DNA of 64,000 nucleotides, from contig NC_133159.1 of the NCBI RefSeq assembly GCF_040802235.1, forward strand, positions 75,132,501 through 75,196,500, in the 5' to 3' direction. Under the pieces are notes generated by a model. That model did no database searches. It was not told the DNA's origin and saw nothing but the letters and a program-made list of their open reading frames with translations. Every line of letters begins with the position of its first letter. Position 1 is the stretch's first letter. Both the position numbers and the translations under genes were made by a program. Shown here in pieces: positions 61,061-64,000 of the stretch. This stretch comes from Manis javanica (lineage: Eukaryota; Chordata; Mammalia; Pholidota; Manidae).

Positions 61061-63794
61061 GTCTACACAGCAACACTCCAACACAAGTCTACTCCTTCAA
61101 CAGCAGGAAAGGTAGCTATTCCACCTAATTCATAGAAACAAACACAGAAAGCTAAACAAAATGAGGAGACAGAGGAATATGTTCCAAATGAAAGAACATG
61201 ATAAAAGCCAGAAGAAAAAAAAACTAATGAAAGAGAAGTGAATAATCTACCTGATAAAGAGTTCAAGATAATGGCCATAAAGATACTTACTGAACTTGAA
61301 AAAGAATGGAGAAACAGAATGAGAACTTCAATGAAGATTTAGAAAATATGGGAAAGAACCAATCATAGTTGGAGAATACAATAACTGAAATAAAAAATAC
61401 ACTAGAATTAATTAACAGCAGATTAATTGATACAGAAAAGTGGATTCATGTCTGGAAGACAGAATAATGGAAATAACACAAATAGAACAGCAGAAAGAGA
61501 ATGAATTTTAACAAATGAATATAGTAATATTCACATTATAGGCATCTCAGAAGGAGAAGAGAGAAAGGGACAGAAAATTATTTGGAGAAATAATAGCTGA
61601 AACTTCTCCTAGCTGAAGAAGGAAAGAGACATTCAGGAAGCAGAGAGAGTCCTAAATGAGATGAACCCAATGAGATCAACAGCAAGGCATATTCTAATTA
61701 AAATGGCAAAAATTAAAAGTAAAGAGAGAATCTTAAAGGTAACAATGGTGAAAAGCTAAAAGCTTTTCCTCCTAGATCAGGAACAAGTCAAAGATACCCA
61801 CTCTTGCTACTATTGTTCAACAGATTATTGGAAATACTAGCCACAGAAATTAAACAAGGAAAAGGAATAAAAGGTATTCTAATTGGAAAGGAAGTAAAAC
61901 TCTCACTATTTGTAGATGACATGATATTATATATAAGAAACCTTAAAGAATACATCAAACACTATTAGAACTAATAAGTGAATTCAGTGAAGTTGTGGGA
62001 TACAAAATCAACATATACAGAAATTGGTTGCATTTCTATATGCTAATAATGAGCTATCAGAAAGAAAGATTAATAAAACAATCCAATTTACAATTGCACC
62101 AAGAAGAATAAAATTAACTAAGCAGGTGAAAGACCTGTACTATGAAAACTATAAGACACTCAAGAAAGAAATTGAAGGCGACACAAATAAATAGAAAGAT
62201 ATTCCATGATCATGGTTTGGAAGAATTAATATAGTTAAAATGGCTGTATTGCCCAAAGAAATCTACAGATTCAATGCAATTCCTATTAAAATACCAATGT
62301 CATTTTTCACAGAACTAGAACAAATAATCCTAAAGATGGAACCGCAAAAGACTACAATTGTCAAAACAAAGCCAACTGAACAGCTGCATGCAAAGGATTA
62401 AACCTGAATCACTTTCTTATACCATACACAGAAAAAAGTTCAAAATGGACTAAAGCCTTGAATGTAAGACCTGAAACCATAAAATTCCTGGAAAAAATAA
62501 GGCAGTAAGCTCTTTGACATTGGTCTTAGCAATATTTTTTGGCCCAGTCTCCTCAGGCATGGGCAACAGAAGTTAAAATCAACAAATGAATTACATCAAA
62601 CTAAAAAGCTTTTGCACATCAAAGGAAACCGTCATCAAAATGAAAAGGCATTTTATTGAATGGGAGAAGATATTTGCAAATGATGTATCTGGTAAGGGGT
62701 TAATATCCAAAATATATAAAGAACTTAGGCAATTTGAAAAAAACAAACAACTCAATTAAAAAATGGGCAGAGAAATTGAATACACATTTTCCCAAAGATG
62801 ACATACAGATGACCAACAGGTACATGAAAACTTGTTCAACCTCACTAATCACCAGGGAAATACAAATCAAAGCCCTGATAAGATATCACCTCACACCTGT
62901 CAGAATGGCTAATATAAAAAAGATAAGAATAGCAAGTGTTGCAGAGAATGTGGAGAAAAGGGACCACTCATACACTGCTGGTGGGAATGTAAATTGGTGA
63001 AGCCACTATAGAAAATAGTATGGAGGTTCCTCAAAAGATTAAGAATAGAACTACCATATTATCCAGTAGTTCCATTTCTGAGTATTTAACTGCAGAAAAT
63101 GAAGACACCAATTAGAAGAGATATATGTGCCCCTATGTTCATTGCAGCATTATTTACAATAGACAATTTATGAAAGCAACCTAAGTGACCATCAATAGGT
63201 GAATGCATAAAGAAGATGTAGATATATACCCACACACAATGCAATATTACTCAGCCATAAAAAAGAACAAAAACATTGCCATTTGCAATGACATAGATAG
63301 ACCTACAGGGCATTATGCTAAGTGAAATAAGTCAGACAGAGAAAGAGAAATATTATATGAGTTGATTTTTATGAGGAATCTAAAAAAGAAAACAAACAGA
63401 AACAGACTCATAGACATAAGAAACAAACTATTGTTCACCAGGGTAGGGAGTGGGAAAAATAGGTTAAGGGGATTAAGAGGTACAAACTTCCAATTATAAA
63501 ATAAATTAGTTATGGGGATGAAAGTATAGCATAGGGAATATAGTCAATAAAAGTACAATGTTTTTGTATATTGACCGATGGTAACTACACATCATTGTGA
63601 GCATTTTATAATGTATATAATTGTCAAATCACTGTTATACACCTGAAACCAATATAATAGTCTATGTTTGGTGACAGATGGTCACTTAGACTTATCATGG
63701 GGATCATTTCATAAGATATAAAATCAAATTAGTATGATGTACACCTGAAACAAATAGGATATTGTATGGCAATTATACTTCGAGGAAGGAAGCA

Positions 63795-64000
63795 AATGTT
63801 AGTAAGAACATGGAGAAATTGGAATCTTTGTGTACTGTTGGTGAGAATGTAAAATGGAATAGCCAGTATGGAAAACAGTACAGTGGCTCCTCAAAATACT
63901 AAAAATAGAAATAGCATATTATCTATCAATCCATTTGTGGGTACATACCCCCAAAAATTACAAACACAATCTCAAAGAGATATTTGTACACCTATGTTCA
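63795..64000 (+). mobile_element. L1 ORF2 fragment at window edge, plus strand
   Basis: It starts with 'aacatggagaaattggaatc' and 'tactgttggtgagaatgtaa', the same late ORF2 region already passed at about 62950 in the previous element. It is therefore a separate insertion, running out of the window. Confidence 0.78.

Larger units (their letters stand above)
59897..63790 (+). mobile_element. L1 with 5' end, internal deletion and inserted U6 copy
   Basis: The 5' end 'gctgaagatggcagtgtagg' starts a long 5'UTR to about 61140, then the front of ORF1 to about 61740. There the sequence jumps to the reverse-transcriptase region of ORF2 ('aatggtgaaaagctaaaagc'), skipping the end of ORF1 and the endonuclease. 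ORF2 continues to about 63350, followed by a 3'UTR to about 63790. A U6 pseudogene (60328-60419) is inserted in the 5'UTR, which also contains a 70-bp tandem array. Confidence 0.82.

Overview
The window is nuclear DNA from a placental mammal. The evidence is GT-AG introns, dense LINE-1 (L1) insertions of several ages, old MIR/L2-type repeats, a U6 snRNA retropseudogene, a CpG island and a spliced guanylate-binding protein (GBP) gene. I see no primate Alu, rodent B1/B2, carnivore, ruminant or equine lineage SINE. The young L1 3' ends (2927 and 9484) resemble, from memory, those of pangolins; this species guess is weak.

Layout. 1-14.8 kb holds no gene: one near full-length minus-strand L1 (2.9-9.2 kb), an L1 3' stub, and two copies of a low-copy duplicon that recurs at 54.9-56.4 kb and in part at 48.3 kb. 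14.8-22.6 kb is a pair of 3'-truncated L1s facing each other, forming an imperfect inverted repeat with arms of nearly 4 kb. 23.4-27.1 kb has older L1 pieces around orphan GBP terminal exons. 33.5-43.6 kb holds the only apparently intact protein-coding gene: a minus-strand GBP of the GBP4/6/7 type, 10 coding exons, 620 codons plus stop, with all splice sites and phases consistent. A CpG island at 46.4-47.1 kb with a minus-strand splice donor is the likely first exon and promoter. 47-57 kb has simple repeats, fossil repeats and a broken GBP exon 2 at 53.6 kb. 57-64 kb is stacked plus-strand L1s, one carrying a U6 retropseudogene and a 70-bp tandem array in its 5'UTR.

The most interesting region is 24.7-34.8 kb. 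The last two GBP exons (the C-terminal GTPase-effector part) occur three times in tandem: copy A (in the gene), copy B (open and splice-competent) and copy C (exon 10 open, exon 11 broken). Copies A and B share about 1,018 bp that I read as identical, with edges inside both exons, as expected from recent gene conversion or an assembly artefact. Exon 11 of both A and B also contains a GTAAGT in the phase that the next copy's exon 10 needs. The locus could therefore produce swapped C-termini or a protein with two effector modules in series. This is inferred from sequence only.

The GBP product is expected to be an interferon-inducible dynamin-family GTPase of cell-autonomous immunity. It has the P-loop, DTEG and TLRD motifs and no CaaX prenylation box.
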